64,000 nucleotides of DNA. Source: Streptomyces uncialis (GTDB taxonomy: Bacteria > Actinomycetota > Actinomycetes > Streptomycetales > Streptomycetaceae). The position numbers and the translations under genes are program-made. Of the stretch, positions 43,438-55,444 are shown one piece after another (the stretch's first letter is position 1; every line of letters begins with the position of its first letter). The DNA lies in NCBI RefSeq assembly GCF_001905345.1, contig NZ_LFBV01000011.1, positions 221,836 to 285,835 on the forward strand. Direction: 5' to 3'. The notes below the pieces were generated by a model, which saw only the letters and a program-made list of their open reading frames with translations, ran no database searches and was not told the DNA's origin.

Positions 43438-43782
43438 CCTTCATGCCGGACCGTAATGATTTTCCGGTGAAGGACGGCGAAGAGGCGATCGCCATGAGCT
43501 CGAACATGCTAGCGGAGCTGTGCGGGTGGGTTTCCCTGGTCACGGGTGGTACGAAAGCCGGTCGGTCCCGTGCCCGGCGGTCCGGCGGCCCGGGGACGGC
43601 CATGAACTCCCGTCGCCCCGCCCGACGGAGCCGCTGACCGGGACGGCCGTTCCGGCCTCCTCCCGCACCCCGTCCGACCGCGAGCGACGCAGGCCGGCCC
43701 GCCGGACCGCGCGACGGGGAACCGGTCCACACGCATCGGATTGGCCTTGGCGGCGCCGTGACCGGCCCTCTACGGTCGGCGC
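43438..43782. other. Intergenic, nothing supported
   Basis: These 345 bases between the PAP2 and PhzF genes carry an AT-rich patch near 43380-43460 that may be the PAP2 promoter, and no gene, hairpin or repeat that I can support. Confidence 0.35.
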
Positions 43783-44619
43783 ATGCGCCTACGAATCGTC
43801 GATGCGTTCACCGACCGCCCCTTCTCCGGGAACCCCGCCGGGGTCGTCCTCCTCGAACCGTCGGAAGGGGCCGCGACCGGCACGGGCCGGTTCCCCGACG
43901 ACACCTGGCTCGGGCTCGTCGCCCGCGAGGTCAACCACCCCGAGACGGCCTTCGCGCACCGGCTGCCGCCCGGCGAGGACGCCGACTGGGCGCTGCGCTG
44001 GTTCACACCGACCACCGAGGTCGACATGTGCGGGCACGCCACCCTGGCCACCGCCCATGTCCTGCGGACCACCGGCCTCATCGACGGTCCGGTCCGCTTC
44101 CGGACCCGCTCCGGTGTACTGACCGCCGCTCCGAACCCGGACGGCACCCTCACCCTGGACTTCCCGACCGCGCAGCTCGGTCCGGTCACCGCGCCCGAGG
44201 ACCTCAACGCCGCGCTGGGCGCCGAACCGCTCTCCGTACTGGACACGGGGCAGCTCGGCGATCTGCTGGCCGAGTTCGCGGACGAGGCGGCCGTCCGCGC
44301 CCTGGCCCCCGACCTCCGGGCGCTCGCCCTGGTCTCCGAACGAGGTGTCATCGCCACCGCGCCCGCGCAGGACCCTTCCGCGGGCCATGACTTCGTGTCG
44401 CGGTGCTTCTTCCCCCGGTTCGGGATCGACGAGGACCCGGTGACGGGCAGCGCGCACACCGCCCTGGCACCCTTCTGGTCGGCCCGGCTGGGCCGCACGG
44501 AACTGACCGGACGTCAGGTGTCGCCGCGTTCCGGCGTCGTACACACCCGCCTCATGGGCGACCGCACCCTGCTCACCGGCAGCGCGGTGACCGTCATCGA
44601 CGGCGAACTGCTCGCCTGA
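43783..44619 (+). CDS. PhzF-family isomerase/epimerase
   Basis: This 278-residue protein has the PhzF layout: IVDAFTDRPFSGNPAGVVLL at the start, EVNHPETAF with the catalytic Glu, a WFTPTTEVDMCGHATLATAH motif, and FFPRFGIDEDPVTGSAHTAL towards the end. It starts at the ATG at 43783. PhzF enzymes isomerise small acids by suprafacial proton shift. No phenazine genes are present, so the substrate is unknown and this is probably one of the widespread orphan members. Confidence 0.95.
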   Translation: MRLRIVDAFTDRPFSGNPAGVVLLEPSEGAATGTGRFPDDTWLGLVAREVNHPETAFAHRLPPGEDADWALRWFTPTTEVDMCGHATLATAHVLRTTGLIDGPVRFRTRSGVLTAAPNPDGTLTLDFPTAQLGPVTAPEDLNAALGAEPLSVLDTGQLGDLLAEFADEAAVRALAPDLRALALVSERGVIATAPAQDPSAGHDFVSRCFFPRFGIDEDPVTGSAHTALAPFWSARLGRTELTGRQVSPRSGVVHTRLMGDRTLLTGSAVTVIDGELLA

Positions 44620-44779
44620 CGAACCTCAGGCGATCGGCGGCGGACGGTCCGGGGGGCGGGAAGCCGGGATGCGGGAAGCCTGGAGGCGGACGGCCCGGGG
44701 GCAGAGCGGCAGTCCCCCCGGGCAGTGGGGCCGACCCCTTGAAGGAGTGGCCGACCGCCCCCGGCAACGGCCGCCCGGC

Positions 44780-45601
44780 TCAGGGAGTCGGCAGCCAGTC
44801 GACCCGGCCCGCCAGCAGCGCGTACCCGACGAACGCCCCGATGTCGAGCAGGGTGTGCGCGACGACGAGCGGGCCGACCCGCCCCCACCGCCGGTACAGA
44901 TACACGAAGACGACGCCCATCACCAGGTTCCCGATGAAGCCGCCGATGCCCTGGTACAGGTGGTACGACCCACGGAGCAGCGAACTGGCGCCCAGCGAGG
45001 CCCACGGGGACCAGCCGAGCTGGTCGAGCCGGCGCAGCAGATAGCCGACGACGACGACCTCCTCCAGCACGGAGTTCTGCACCGCCGCCAGGATCAGCAC
45101 CGGGTACTTCCACCACACCTCGGGCAGCGCCTCGGGCACCACGGTGAGATTGAAGCCCAGGCCACGGGCCAGCAGATAGAAGGCGATCCCGGTGCTGCCG
45201 ATCACCGCCGCGAGCGCCGCCCCGCGCCCCAGGTCGAACCACGGGCGCGTCCGGTCGAAGCCGATGGCACGCAGCCCGGCGCCCTCCCGGATCAGCAGAT
45301 GCGCGACCAGCGCGACGGGGACGAGCGCGGTGCTGATCCCGAAGAGCTGCCAGGCCAGGTCGAGCCAGGGGCGGCCGGGAGCGGCCGAGGCGTTCATGGT
45401 CGCGGCCTGGTCCTTGAGACCGCCCGGCTCGGTGACCGAGCCGATGAAGCTGATCAGCGCGGACACCCCGCTCGCGCCCAGACAGAGCGCGAGGACGAGC
45501 AGTGTCTCGTCCCGCAGTGTCCGCCGTGAGAGCCGTTCCACCGGACGCACCGGATCCGCCCCGGCCACCGCTCCCGCTTCCGTCCGCACCCGTGCCTCCA
45601 T
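44780..45601 (-). CDS. CPBP-family intramembrane metalloprotease
   Basis: This 273-residue membrane protein has the CPBP (Abi) motifs: EEVVVVGYLLRRL (catalytic Glu pair), GSYHLYQGIGGFIGN with a metal His, and VGPLVVAHTLLDIG with the second His and Asp. The ATG at 45601 begins a short charged tail before the first helix (LLVLALCLGASGVSALISFI). CPBP proteins are prenyl-endopeptidase-like and often protect against or process peptides. No bacteriocin gene is adjacent. Confidence 0.9.
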   Translation of the reverse strand: MEARVRTEAGAVAGADPVRPVERLSRRTLRDETLLVLALCLGASGVSALISFIGSVTEPGGLKDQAATMNASAAPGRPWLDLAWQLFGISTALVPVALVAHLLIREGAGLRAIGFDRTRPWFDLGRGAALAAVIGSTGIAFYLLARGLGFNLTVVPEALPEVWWKYPVLILAAVQNSVLEEVVVVGYLLRRLDQLGWSPWASLGASSLLRGSYHLYQGIGGFIGNLVMGVVFVYLYRRWGRVGPLVVAHTLLDIGAFVGYALLAGRVDWLPTP

Positions 45602-45695
45602 CGAGTAGTCCCGCCGCGCCCCGGCCCCTGCCGGTGGCGCCGCCCGCCCATCCTCCCCCGCCGGTCGCCCCCACGGGTACGACGATGGTGCCCGA

Positions 45696-45773
45696 CCGGC
45701 CCCCGGACGTACGAAGGCGGGCCGGACTGCTCCGGCCCCCGGACGTACGAAGGCGGGCCGGAGCAGTCCGGCC
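45696..45773. repeat. 31-bp direct repeat with embedded inverted repeats
   Basis: CCGGCCCCCGGACGTACGAA plus GGCGGGCCGGA occurs twice, at 45696-45726 and 45732-45762. In addition GGCCGGACTGCTCCGGCC (about 45720-45737) and GGCCGGAGCAGTCCGGCC (about 45756-45773) are exact reverse complements, so a large hairpin can form between the CPBP and GCS2 genes. It may act as an intercistronic terminator. Confidence 0.85.
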
Positions 45774-45815
45774 CGCCCGGTACGGGTCGCGTCCGCCGGG
45801 GCCCGGCGCCGCCGT

Positions 45816-47336
45816 TCAGCCCAGGGGCAGCGCGGGCTGTGGGAGCCCGACCGGCCAGGTGTGCACGGGGTCACCGGCGTGCATCAGCTCGCAGTAGCGG
45901 CGGGTGGTCGCCGCGAGCGCCGCGTGCCGGTCGAGTCCGCTCTCGCGCGCCCGGTGGAAGGTGGCCGCCTGCCAGGAGGCTCCGTTGACGCGCCGGCGGC
46001 ACCGCTCCTCGATCACCCCGAGGTAGAGGTCTCGGTCGGCGGGCTCCACCCCCCAGGCGTCGAGTCCGGCGGCGGCGAGCGGCAGCAGTTCCTCCAGGAC
46101 GAGGGTGACCGCCGGGATCCTCGCCGTCCCGCCGTACCGTCCCGGACGGGGCCATTCCAGCTCGGCGTCGATGCCGTGTCTGCACGCGGTGTCGAAGTTC
46201 GCGGCGGCGGCCTCGAAGGGCAGCAGTGACCACACCGGCACGGTGTCCTCGGCCAGCGCGCGGACCACTCCGTAGTAGAAGGCCGTGTTCGCGACGACGT
46301 CGATCACGGTCGGCCCGGCGGGCAGGACCCGGTTCTCCACCCGCAGGTGCGGCACCCCGTCGGCGATGCCGTAGACCGGGCGGTTCCAGCGGTAGACGGT
46401 GCCGTTGTGCAGGACGAGCTCGGCGAGCGAGGGCACCCCTCCGTCGTCCAGCACCCGCGCCGGGTCCTCCTCGTCGCACAGGGGCAGCAGCGGGGGGAAG
46501 AACCTCAGGTTCTCCTCGAAGAGGTCGTACGCCGACCCGATCCAGCGCTCCCCGAACCAGGTGCGCGGGCGCACGCCCTGGGCCACCAGCTCCGGCGGCC
46601 GGGTGTCCGTGGACTGCTGGAACAGCGGGGGCCGCGACTCCCGCCACAGCTCCCGTCCGAACAGGAACGGCGAGTTGGCGCCCAGCGCGATCTGGACGGC
46701 TGCCACGGCCTGCGCCGCGTTCCACACATCGGGGAACCGCTCGGGGGTCACCTGGAGGTGCAGCTGGACCGAGGTGCACGCGGCCTCCGGGACGATCGAC
46801 TGCGAGGTGCACGTCAGCCGCTCGACCCCCTCGATGTCCAGCAGGAAGTCCTCGCCCCGGGCGGCGACGATCTGGTCGTTCAGCAGGGTGTAGCGATCGA
46901 CCTCGGAGAGATTCGCCGAGACGAGGTCGTCCTGGGTGAGGGTCGGCAGAATGCCGATCATCACGATTCCGGCATCGACCTCGTTCGCTTTCCGGTGCGC
47001 GTAGGAGAGACCGGTGCGAAGTTCCTCGGCGAGCCGGTCGAGAACCCGGCCGCCCAGCCGGTGAGGCGCGATATTCACCTCCAGGTTGAACATCGCGAGT
47101 TCGGTCTGGAAATCCCGGCTCGCGATCCGCTCCAGTACCTGGCCGTTCATCATGCGGGGCAGACCGTCGGGCCCGGCGAGATTGAGCTCGATCTCCAGAC
47201 CCATCAGGTTCTTGGGGCGGTCGAACCGCTCCTCCGCCAGCAGCCTTCCGAGCCCCGCCAGGCACTGCCGGAGCTTCTCGCGGTACTGCTGCCGACCGGA
47301 CAGGTCCACGGCGCCCGCCGCCACCTTCTCGCCCAT
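45816..47336 (-). CDS. Glutamate-cysteine ligase family 2 (GCS2) protein
   Basis: This 506-residue protein of the carboxylate-amine ligase GCS2 family has GLEIELNLAGPDGLP at the N-terminal ATP-grasp-like core, FNLEVNIAP, and a TSVQLHLQVTPERFPDVWN segment with the substrate-binding Gln/His. The ATG at 47336 is behind GGAGGG. It is longer than EgtA and YbdK. Streptomyces make mycothiol and ergothioneine rather than glutathione, so this is a GCS2 homologue whose acceptor amine is not known. The neighbouring genes give no pathway. Confidence 0.88.
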   Translation of the reverse strand: MGEKVAAGAVDLSGRQQYREKLRQCLAGLGRLLAEERFDRPKNLMGLEIELNLAGPDGLPRMMNGQVLERIASRDFQTELAMFNLEVNIAPHRLGGRVLDRLAEELRTGLSYAHRKANEVDAGIVMIGILPTLTQDDLVSANLSEVDRYTLLNDQIVAARGEDFLLDIEGVERLTCTSQSIVPEAACTSVQLHLQVTPERFPDVWNAAQAVAAVQIALGANSPFLFGRELWRESRPPLFQQSTDTRPPELVAQGVRPRTWFGERWIGSAYDLFEENLRFFPPLLPLCDEEDPARVLDDGGVPSLAELVLHNGTVYRWNRPVYGIADGVPHLRVENRVLPAGPTVIDVVANTAFYYGVVRALAEDTVPVWSLLPFEAAAANFDTACRHGIDAELEWPRPGRYGGTARIPAVTLVLEELLPLAAAGLDAWGVEPADRDLYLGVIEERCRRRVNGASWQAATFHRARESGLDRHAALAATTRRYCELMHAGDPVHTWPVGLPQPALPLG

Positions 47337-47852
47337 CGCAGCATCCCTCCTCGAAGCGGGCAGCCGCCGTACCGGCCGCTCTGTCCTGGGGGATGATGCC
47401 CAGACCACGCGATCGATAACGCCCCGCACCGGCCACCTGGACCGCTACTGTGGGCCGCGTCTCAGCTCGGTATTTTCAGGGAGCAATGACCGGTAGTTCC
47501 ACGGAACGGACGCCGGACGGGCCAACTGTTTGCCGAAGCATGGTGAAAAATGCCGATGAGAATCGGCCGTCCGCCCCGGGAAATCACCCGAGGTCACGCC
47601 CTCGGAGTCATCAGATATCGGGAGAAATAGTCCCGATTCAGCGACCGGAACGCCCCTTGTTGCCGGTATCCCTATAGGCTAGACGAATCACCAGGCGAAC
47701 ACGTGTCGTATAAACTTCGTTACCGAGGCAGAGAGTTGGCGCTCGCGGAGCTCGCCCCCACCGCCCTCGCCCCCTCTGACCCCGTGCTGACAGCGCCGTC
47801 CGCAAGCACCTTTCCCTGGTTCCGCCTGCCTGTGAATGAGAGGCGACCCACC
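47337..47852. promoter_or_regulatory. 516-bp upstream region with candidate promoter
   Basis: The interval between the divergent GCS2 gene and the next gene is comparatively AT-rich. TTGTTG near 47655, a spacer of about 17 bases and TAGACG near 47678 form a fair vegetative promoter for the plus-strand gene at 47853. An in-frame upstream GTG at 47703 would extend that gene by 50 poorly conserved residues and is not preferred. No other gene is supported. Confidence 0.4.
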
Positions 47853-48494
47853 ATGCCGCTGCTCTTTCCCCTTGCTCCCGCGCCTGCCTTGCGCAGCGTC
47901 GTCGCGGCACTCGGCTCCCCCACGGCCGTCCGTGAAGCCCGTACCCCGTCCCTGCGCGCCGCACAGGGAACCACCTCGGTGGAACTGCCGCTGCCCGTAC
48001 ATGTGCTCGACCACCTCGTACCCGCGTCGCCCACCCGGCTCGCGGGCTGGCGTTTCGTCATCCGCTGCGGCGACCAGTCCGTGGCGGCGGCCGACACCAC
48101 CCCCACCCCGGACGGCTGGAAGTTCTCGCACTTCTTCGAGGGCCCCTACATCGCCTCCACCGAACGCGCCGTGCTCCAGGCCGAGTCCCTCGGCACGTCG
48201 TACCAGGCCCGGCTGCTGTCGGTGCCGGAGCTGTACATGCTGACGCTGTGGCTGCACGGCGACCACACGGCCGACCCCGCCGAGGGGTCCCTGGACCCCA
48301 CCGACCTGCTCATCCCGCTGGCGCCCGCCCCGCCGGGCGTCGCCGCGCACCGGCCCCACCAGGTGGGCGAGCTGCTGCCCGCGCTGGGCCATCGGCTGAC
48401 CCGCCCCGCCTCGCTCACCACCACGACGGCCTCGCTCGTCACACCGGCCTCACTCACGGCCCCGGCCCCGACCTCGCTCACGACCCCGGCCTGA
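47853..48494 (+). CDS. Conserved-type hypothetical protein
   Basis: This 213-residue protein is predicted to be globular to about residue 150 (LPLPVHVLDHLVPASPTRLA, FRGPYIASTERAV-like segment FEGPYIASTERAV, LYMLTLWLHGD), ending in a low-complexity Thr/Ala/Ser/Leu repeat (SLTTTTASLVTPASLTAPAP). The ATG at 47853 lies behind GAGAGG. I do not recognise a domain. The C-terminal repeat resembles recent slippage of an LT(T/A)PAS-like unit. Confidence 0.6.
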   Translation: MPLLFPLAPAPALRSVVAALGSPTAVREARTPSLRAAQGTTSVELPLPVHVLDHLVPASPTRLAGWRFVIRCGDQSVAAADTTPTPDGWKFSHFFEGPYIASTERAVLQAESLGTSYQARLLSVPELYMLTLWLHGDHTADPAEGSLDPTDLLIPLAPAPPGVAAHRPHQVGELLPALGHRLTRPASLTTTTASLVTPASLTAPAPTSLTTPA

Positions 48495-48950
48495 TCCGGG
48501 TCCGCGCCACCACCGGCGGGTCTGCCCGGACGACGCGGGGAGCGTCCCGGACACCCCGCCGGCGGGAGCGCGCGGCGCCACCCGTCCGCCCCCGCCGGAC
48601 CACGCGACCCGGCGCGCCCGCTCTCCGGCACCACCCCGGAACACACCCTGCAATACGCCGAGCCCGGCGCTCACCGAGAGCGCCGGGCTCACTCGTCTCC
48701 GCTAACGGCCCGAAAGGACTAGCCCTTTCCGACCACCCCGAACCCCCCGATCGGACAACCCGTTTGGGCTGAACCATCCGAGCGGGTGATACGTCTCTGA
48801 CGAGTAAGAACCTGCTGCCGCGAAATCCCTGCGGAATCACTTCCGTGGGGCAACACTGGGGTAACCGGACCGAGGATACGGGGGGCGGCCATGAGCAACG
48901 AGTCGAGCCGCAGGACAGACTTCACATCGCAGCGAAAGAACTCATCCACC
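48495..48950. other. Intergenic region with one terminator
   Basis: The 456 bases between the two small genes contain a clear terminator hairpin (listed separately) and otherwise no supported gene. The stretch 48700-48880 is likely promoter sequence for the next small gene. Confidence 0.4.
48661..48689 (+). terminator. Terminator of hypothetical gene
   Basis: AGCCCGGCGCT and AGCGCCGGGCT form an 11-bp perfect stem with a 7-base loop, 167 bases after the stop of the preceding gene. Confidence 0.8.
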
Positions 48951-49148
48951 ATGTGCCAGCATCAGCCAGCGTGCCCGTCAGCAGAATCCGCCGACCGTGA
49001 GGCCGCGCTCCTCACCGCGCACCACCCGGAACAGGGATGGAGCCTGCTCTGCAACGGCGTCCTCGTCTTCGAGGACACCGGTGAACTGCTGCCGAACGGC
49101 GAGATCATCGCCCCGCACCGCCCGATGGGGGCGATGACCGCCGCCTGA
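48951..49148 (+). CDS. DUF5999-like small protein
   Basis: This 65-residue protein begins MCQHQPACPSAESADREAAL, with conserved HPEQGWSLLCNGVLVFEDTG and NGEIIAPHRP. I recognise it as a small actinobacterial family of unknown role (DUF5999). ATG at 48951 matches the family start; an upstream in-frame ATG at 48891 would add 20 Ser/Arg-rich residues with little conservation. Cys2 and the CP pair could bind metal. It is followed by a terminator shared with gcvP. Confidence 0.8.
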   Translation: MCQHQPACPSAESADREAALLTAHHPEQGWSLLCNGVLVFEDTGELLPNGEIIAPHRPMGAMTAA

Positions 49149-49272
49149 GGGCCGCCCGAGCTCCGACGGCGGCCCGGCGCAACAGCATCCGGTCCACCGT
49201 CCGGTTCCCCACGCGCCCGTCACCCGTTCCCAGGTCGCGGAACAGGTGACACGTACCAGCACGGCGACCGGA

Positions 49273-49306
49273 CGGGGCCGCTCCGGACACCTCCGGAACG
49301 GCCCCG
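49273..49306. terminator. Terminator between DUF5999-like gene and gcvP
   Basis: CGGGGCCGCTCCGGA pairs with TCCGGAACGGCCCCG (one mismatch) around a 4-base loop in the space where the two convergent genes meet. Confidence 0.8.
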
Positions 49307-49340
49307 GTGACAACGGTTCCGCGACGCCTCCCGTGGAGGA

Positions 49341-52226
<2,886 letters not shown>

Positions 52227-52294
52227 GGCGGAGGCCTCCTGGTCTGCGCGACCTGCGAGGGCACCACGGCGCGGGTGCCCGACGGCCTCCCCCT

Positions 52295-52490
52295 CTGTCA
52301 TCTCGACCTGAGAGCTTCACCGGGCCAGGACCCGGCTTTCACCGTCGGTGAGGGCGGGGGTCGTGGAACTCCCGCCCTGCTTTCCAGAGTGACCTCACCC
52401 GTGCGGTACTGGGGGCCTGAGAGATTCCGGGGAGGATTTGCTCCTTCGGCGCCCCCGGCCGTCAGCCGGGGAACTCTCCCGCACAGGGTC
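52295..52490 (-). ncRNA. Tandem glycine riboswitch (gcvT-type)
   Basis: On the minus strand the leader has two glycine aptamers. The first starts GCGGGAGAG (52483 downward), continues with GCGCCGAAGGAGCAA and closes near CCGGAATCTCTCAGG. The second contains CTGGAAAGCAGG, CACCGACGGTGAAAGCC and ends in GAAGCTCTCAGGT (about 52306). Both show the conserved glycine-binding core, and the switch ends about 70 bases before the gcvP start. It should turn gcvP on when glycine is high. Confidence 0.95.
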
Positions 52491-52605
52491 GACAGCCGCC
52501 TGCCAGCCTACCAGCGGGACCCTCGCACGGGCCTTCGAGTGGCCGCGACCGTGATTCTGCTCTTTCGTAGTGCTTACGGATGATTTGCGACGAGCGGGAG
52601 GGCAC

Positions 52606-53004
52606 GTGCAGACCGATATCGATCCGCGCAACCTGATCGGCCGCAAGGCGTTCGACCTCCACGGCGCGAAGCTCGGCACGGTCGACGAGGTGTACCTGGA
52701 CGATGCCACCGGCGTACCGGAGTGGGCCGCGATACGGACCGGGCTGTTCAGCCGGGACGCCTTCGTCCCGCTGGAGCCCAGCGAGCTGGTGGCGGGCACG
52801 CTGCGGGTGCCCTTCGAGCGCGGCCTGATCAGGGACGCGCCGGACTTCGGGGTGGGCCGCCATCTGTCACCGGAGCAGGAGCTCCAGCTCTACCACCACT
52901 ACGGACTGAACATCGCGGCCCCCGGCTCCGGCACACCCCCCGACCGGGACTTCGGCCGGATCGCGGGCACGGCCGAGGAAGACCGACCGTCCGACGACGG
53001 CTAG
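52606..53004 (+). CDS. PRC-barrel domain protein
   Basis: This 132-residue protein has a PRC-barrel: LIGRKAFDLHGAKLGTVDEV, DDATGVPEWAAIRTGLF and a FVPLEP strand, followed by an RDAPDFGVGRHLSPEQELQLY stretch. GTG at 52606 lies behind GGGAGGG; the GTG at 52570 would add 12 residues. PRC-barrel proteins bind RNA, chlorophyll-like ligands or other proteins; many in Streptomyces are stress-linked. It is divergent from gcvP. Confidence 0.9.
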   Translation: MQTDIDPRNLIGRKAFDLHGAKLGTVDEVYLDDATGVPEWAAIRTGLFSRDAFVPLEPSELVAGTLRVPFERGLIRDAPDFGVGRHLSPEQELQLYHHYGLNIAAPGSGTPPDRDFGRIAGTAEEDRPSDDG

Positions 53005-53038
53005 CCCGGCGCGGCACCGCCCACGTCACCCGCCCCCG

Positions 53039-54742
53039 TCACCCGCCCCCGGGCGAAGCGGCCGAGGCCGACGAATCCGCTACGGACGACCCCGCCCCGG
53101 GTCCGGACTCCGCCCCGGGTCCGGACTCCGCCCCAGGCCCCCGTTCCGCCTCCGGCTCCGCCCCACGGCCCTGCCCCCGTTCCGCCTCCGGTTGCTGCCC
53201 CTCCCCCGGCCCCGCCCCCGGTTCCGGTTCCGGGGCGACCGCCGGCGGTACCTGCTCAAGCACCAGCGCCACCGGCTCGGACAGCTCCAGGTCGCGGTCG
53301 TCGACGGCAAACGTCCGTACCCGGCCGGGCGCCGACTGCGGGGTCTCGAAACGCACGGTCACTCTGCCCACCCCGCTCCCCTGCACCCACCCGGGCCCGT
53401 ACACGGCATGCCGTACGTCGTGCCCGGCCGGCCACCGCCGCTCCACCGGCGCCACCGGCGGCTCACCGGACCCCCGCTCCGCCCTCACGCCCTCCCCGGC
53501 CGGCGCCCCGGCGGGCCCGCCGGGGCCCTGCTCACCCTTCTCACCCGCCTCATGGATCAGCGACCCGTCCGGCCCGGCCCCCCTGGCCTGGCCCTCGTCC
53601 GCCGACTCCGCCCTCGCCGCCGCGTCCGCCCTGCCGGTCCGCTCCGCCGCCTCGGCGGCGGCCCGCGCACCCGCCGCCTGCGCGAAGAGGTCTTCCTGGG
53701 TGTAGTCCGCGAGACCGCTGACCCCCACCCCCAGCAGTCGCACCCCGCCCGTGGTGTCGACCGACTCCAGCAGCCGCGCGGCGGCCTCCTGTACGACCGA
53801 CGGGTCGTCGGTGGGGCCCCGGAGCGTCTCGGAGCGGGTCAGGGTGGAGAAGTCGTAGCGGCGGACCTTGAGGACCACGGTGCGTCCCGAGTGGCCGGAG
53901 GCCCGCAGCCGCCCCACACAGCGGGCGGCGAGCCGCTGGACCTCCAGGCGGACCCGGGTGCGGTCATGGATGTCCACGTCGTAGGTGTCCTCGACGGAGA
54001 CCGACTTCGTCTCCCGCTCCGCCACCACCGGCCGGTCGTCGCGGGCGAGCGCCATCGCGTACAGCCCCGCCCCATGGGACTTCCCCAGCATCCGTACCAG
54101 CTCGTCCTCGCCCGCCTCCGCCAGCTCACCGACCGTGGTGATGCCCGCCCGGCGCAGATGGTCCCCGGTGGCGGGCCCGACCCCGGGCAGCACCCGGACC
54201 GCCATCGGCGCGAGCAGCGCCCGCTCGGTGCCCGCGTGTATCAGCACCAGCCCGTCCGGCTTGGCCTCCTCCGACGCGATCTTGGCGAGCATCTTGGAGG
54301 CGGCGATCCCCACCGAGCCCGTCAGCCCCGTGACGGCGCGGATATCGGCACGCAGCCGCTCCCCCACGGCCCGCGCGGACACCTCGTCCGAGGCGACACC
54401 GCCCGCCTCCAGGTCCACGAAGGCCTCGTCCAGGCTGAGCGGCTCCACCAGCGGCGACAGCTCCCGCAGCAGCCCCATGACCCGCTCGCTGATGTCACGG
54501 TAGAAACCGAAGCGCGGCACGAGGTAGGCGGCGTTGGGCGCGAGCCTGCGTGCCTGGGCGGTCGGCATCGCCGAGTGCACCCCGAACCGCCGCGCCTCGT
54601 ACGAGGCGGTGGCCACCACTCCCCGGGGGCCGAGACCTCCCACCACCACGGCCTTGCCGCGCAGACTGGGCTTGGACGCCTGCTCCGCCGAAGCGTAGAA
54701 GGCGTCCATGTCCAGATGCAGGATGGTGGGCTCGTTCCTCAC
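53039..54742 (-). CDS. dinB: DNA polymerase IV (Y-family) with C-terminal extension
   Basis: This 567-residue Y-family polymerase has the catalytic motif LHLDMDAFYASAEQ, SLDEAFVDL with the Asp-Glu metal pair, and GIAASKMLAKIASEEAKPDG. The polymerase ends near residue 355. About 70 Ala/Glu-rich residues then lead to a region reading HAVYGPGWVQGSGVGRVTVR, which looks like the small C-terminal (Tudor-like) domain of UvrD/PcrA helicases. The last 80 residues are low complexity, with repeats of ESGPGA. Extension and repeat are unusual for DinB (about 350-420 residues). GTG at 54742 has GGAAGG immediately before it, so the start may be slightly downstream. It bypasses lesions in DNA. Confidence 0.92.
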   Translation of the reverse strand: MRNEPTILHLDMDAFYASAEQASKPSLRGKAVVVGGLGPRGVVATASYEARRFGVHSAMPTAQARRLAPNAAYLVPRFGFYRDISERVMGLLRELSPLVEPLSLDEAFVDLEAGGVASDEVSARAVGERLRADIRAVTGLTGSVGIAASKMLAKIASEEAKPDGLVLIHAGTERALLAPMAVRVLPGVGPATGDHLRRAGITTVGELAEAGEDELVRMLGKSHGAGLYAMALARDDRPVVAERETKSVSVEDTYDVDIHDRTRVRLEVQRLAARCVGRLRASGHSGRTVVLKVRRYDFSTLTRSETLRGPTDDPSVVQEAAARLLESVDTTGGVRLLGVGVSGLADYTQEDLFAQAAGARAAAEAAERTGRADAAARAESADEGQARGAGPDGSLIHEAGEKGEQGPGGPAGAPAGEGVRAERGSGEPPVAPVERRWPAGHDVRHAVYGPGWVQGSGVGRVTVRFETPQSAPGRVRTFAVDDRDLELSEPVALVLEQVPPAVAPEPEPGAGPGEGQQPEAERGQGRGAEPEAERGPGAESGPGAESGPGAGSSVADSSASAASPGGG

Positions 54743-54808
54743 CCTTCCGATGCTGCCCTACGGCACTGACAATGCCGCGCCGGGCGGGGCCGGGGCCCCG
54801 CCCGTGGT

Positions 54809-55444
54809 TCAGACCGCGCGGTTGCGACGGCGGGCCAGCTCGTCGCCCGGATTGTGCCCGACCAGCGTCTCGCCGGTGTCGACGCGCTCGCCGTGCAGCT
54901 GGGACAGCGCGGTGTCGACGTCCTGCCACACCACGCCGACCGCGATCCCGAAGATCCCCTGGCCGCCCTGGAGCAGCTTGTGGACCTCGTCGGGCGAGGT
55001 GCACTCGTAGACCGTGGCGCCGTCGCTCATGAGCGTCATGCGCTCCAGGTCGCGCAGTCCGCGCTCCCGTAGATGGCGCACGGCGGCGCGGATGTTCTGG
55101 AGGGACACGCCCGTGTCGAGGAAGCGCTTGACCACCTTGAGGACGACCACGTCCCGGAAGCTGTAGAGCCGCTGGGTCCCCGACCCGTAGGCGGGCCGCA
55201 CACTGGGCTCCACGAGTCCCGTACGGGCCCAGTAGTCGAGCTGCCGATAGGTGATGCCCGCCGCCGCGCACGCCGTGGGCCCCCGGTATCCGACCTGTTC
55301 CGCCGTACCGCCCTCGTCACCGGGCACGGCCGTCGGCCGAACGGCCGTATGACCTGTCGGACCACTGTCGAGCGCGTACGGACCACCCTCCCCCAGGAAC
55401 CGCCCGGGGGCACCCCCGGCCGTACCGTCGCCGCTGCTTCTCAC
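54809..55444 (-). CDS. MerR-family regulator
   Basis: This 211-residue MerR protein has the DNA-binding helix-turn-helix and wing in TYRQLDYWARTGLVEPSVRP and GTQRLYSFRDVVVLKVVKRF, then a coiled dimerisation helix and a C-terminal segment with QGGQGIFGIAVGVVW. GTG at 55444 follows GGAGG. It matches the second MerR gene of the garA-ftsR-nuclease-merR group of actinobacteria (Rv1830 position in Mycobacterium tuberculosis). A Gly/Pro-rich tail of about 50 residues precedes the domain. Confidence 0.93.
   Translation of the reverse strand: MRSSGDGTAGGAPGRFLGEGGPYALDSGPTGHTAVRPTAVPGDEGGTAEQVGYRGPTACAAAGITYRQLDYWARTGLVEPSVRPAYGSGTQRLYSFRDVVVLKVVKRFLDTGVSLQNIRAAVRHLRERGLRDLERMTLMSDGATVYECTSPDEVHKLLQGGQGIFGIAVGVVWQDVDTALSQLHGERVDTGETLVGHNPGDELARRRNRAV

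Noticed and set aside
45696..45762. CRISPR-like pair of 31-bp repeats
   Set aside because: Only two copies with a 5-base gap and strong inverted-repeat structure; no spacer of normal length.
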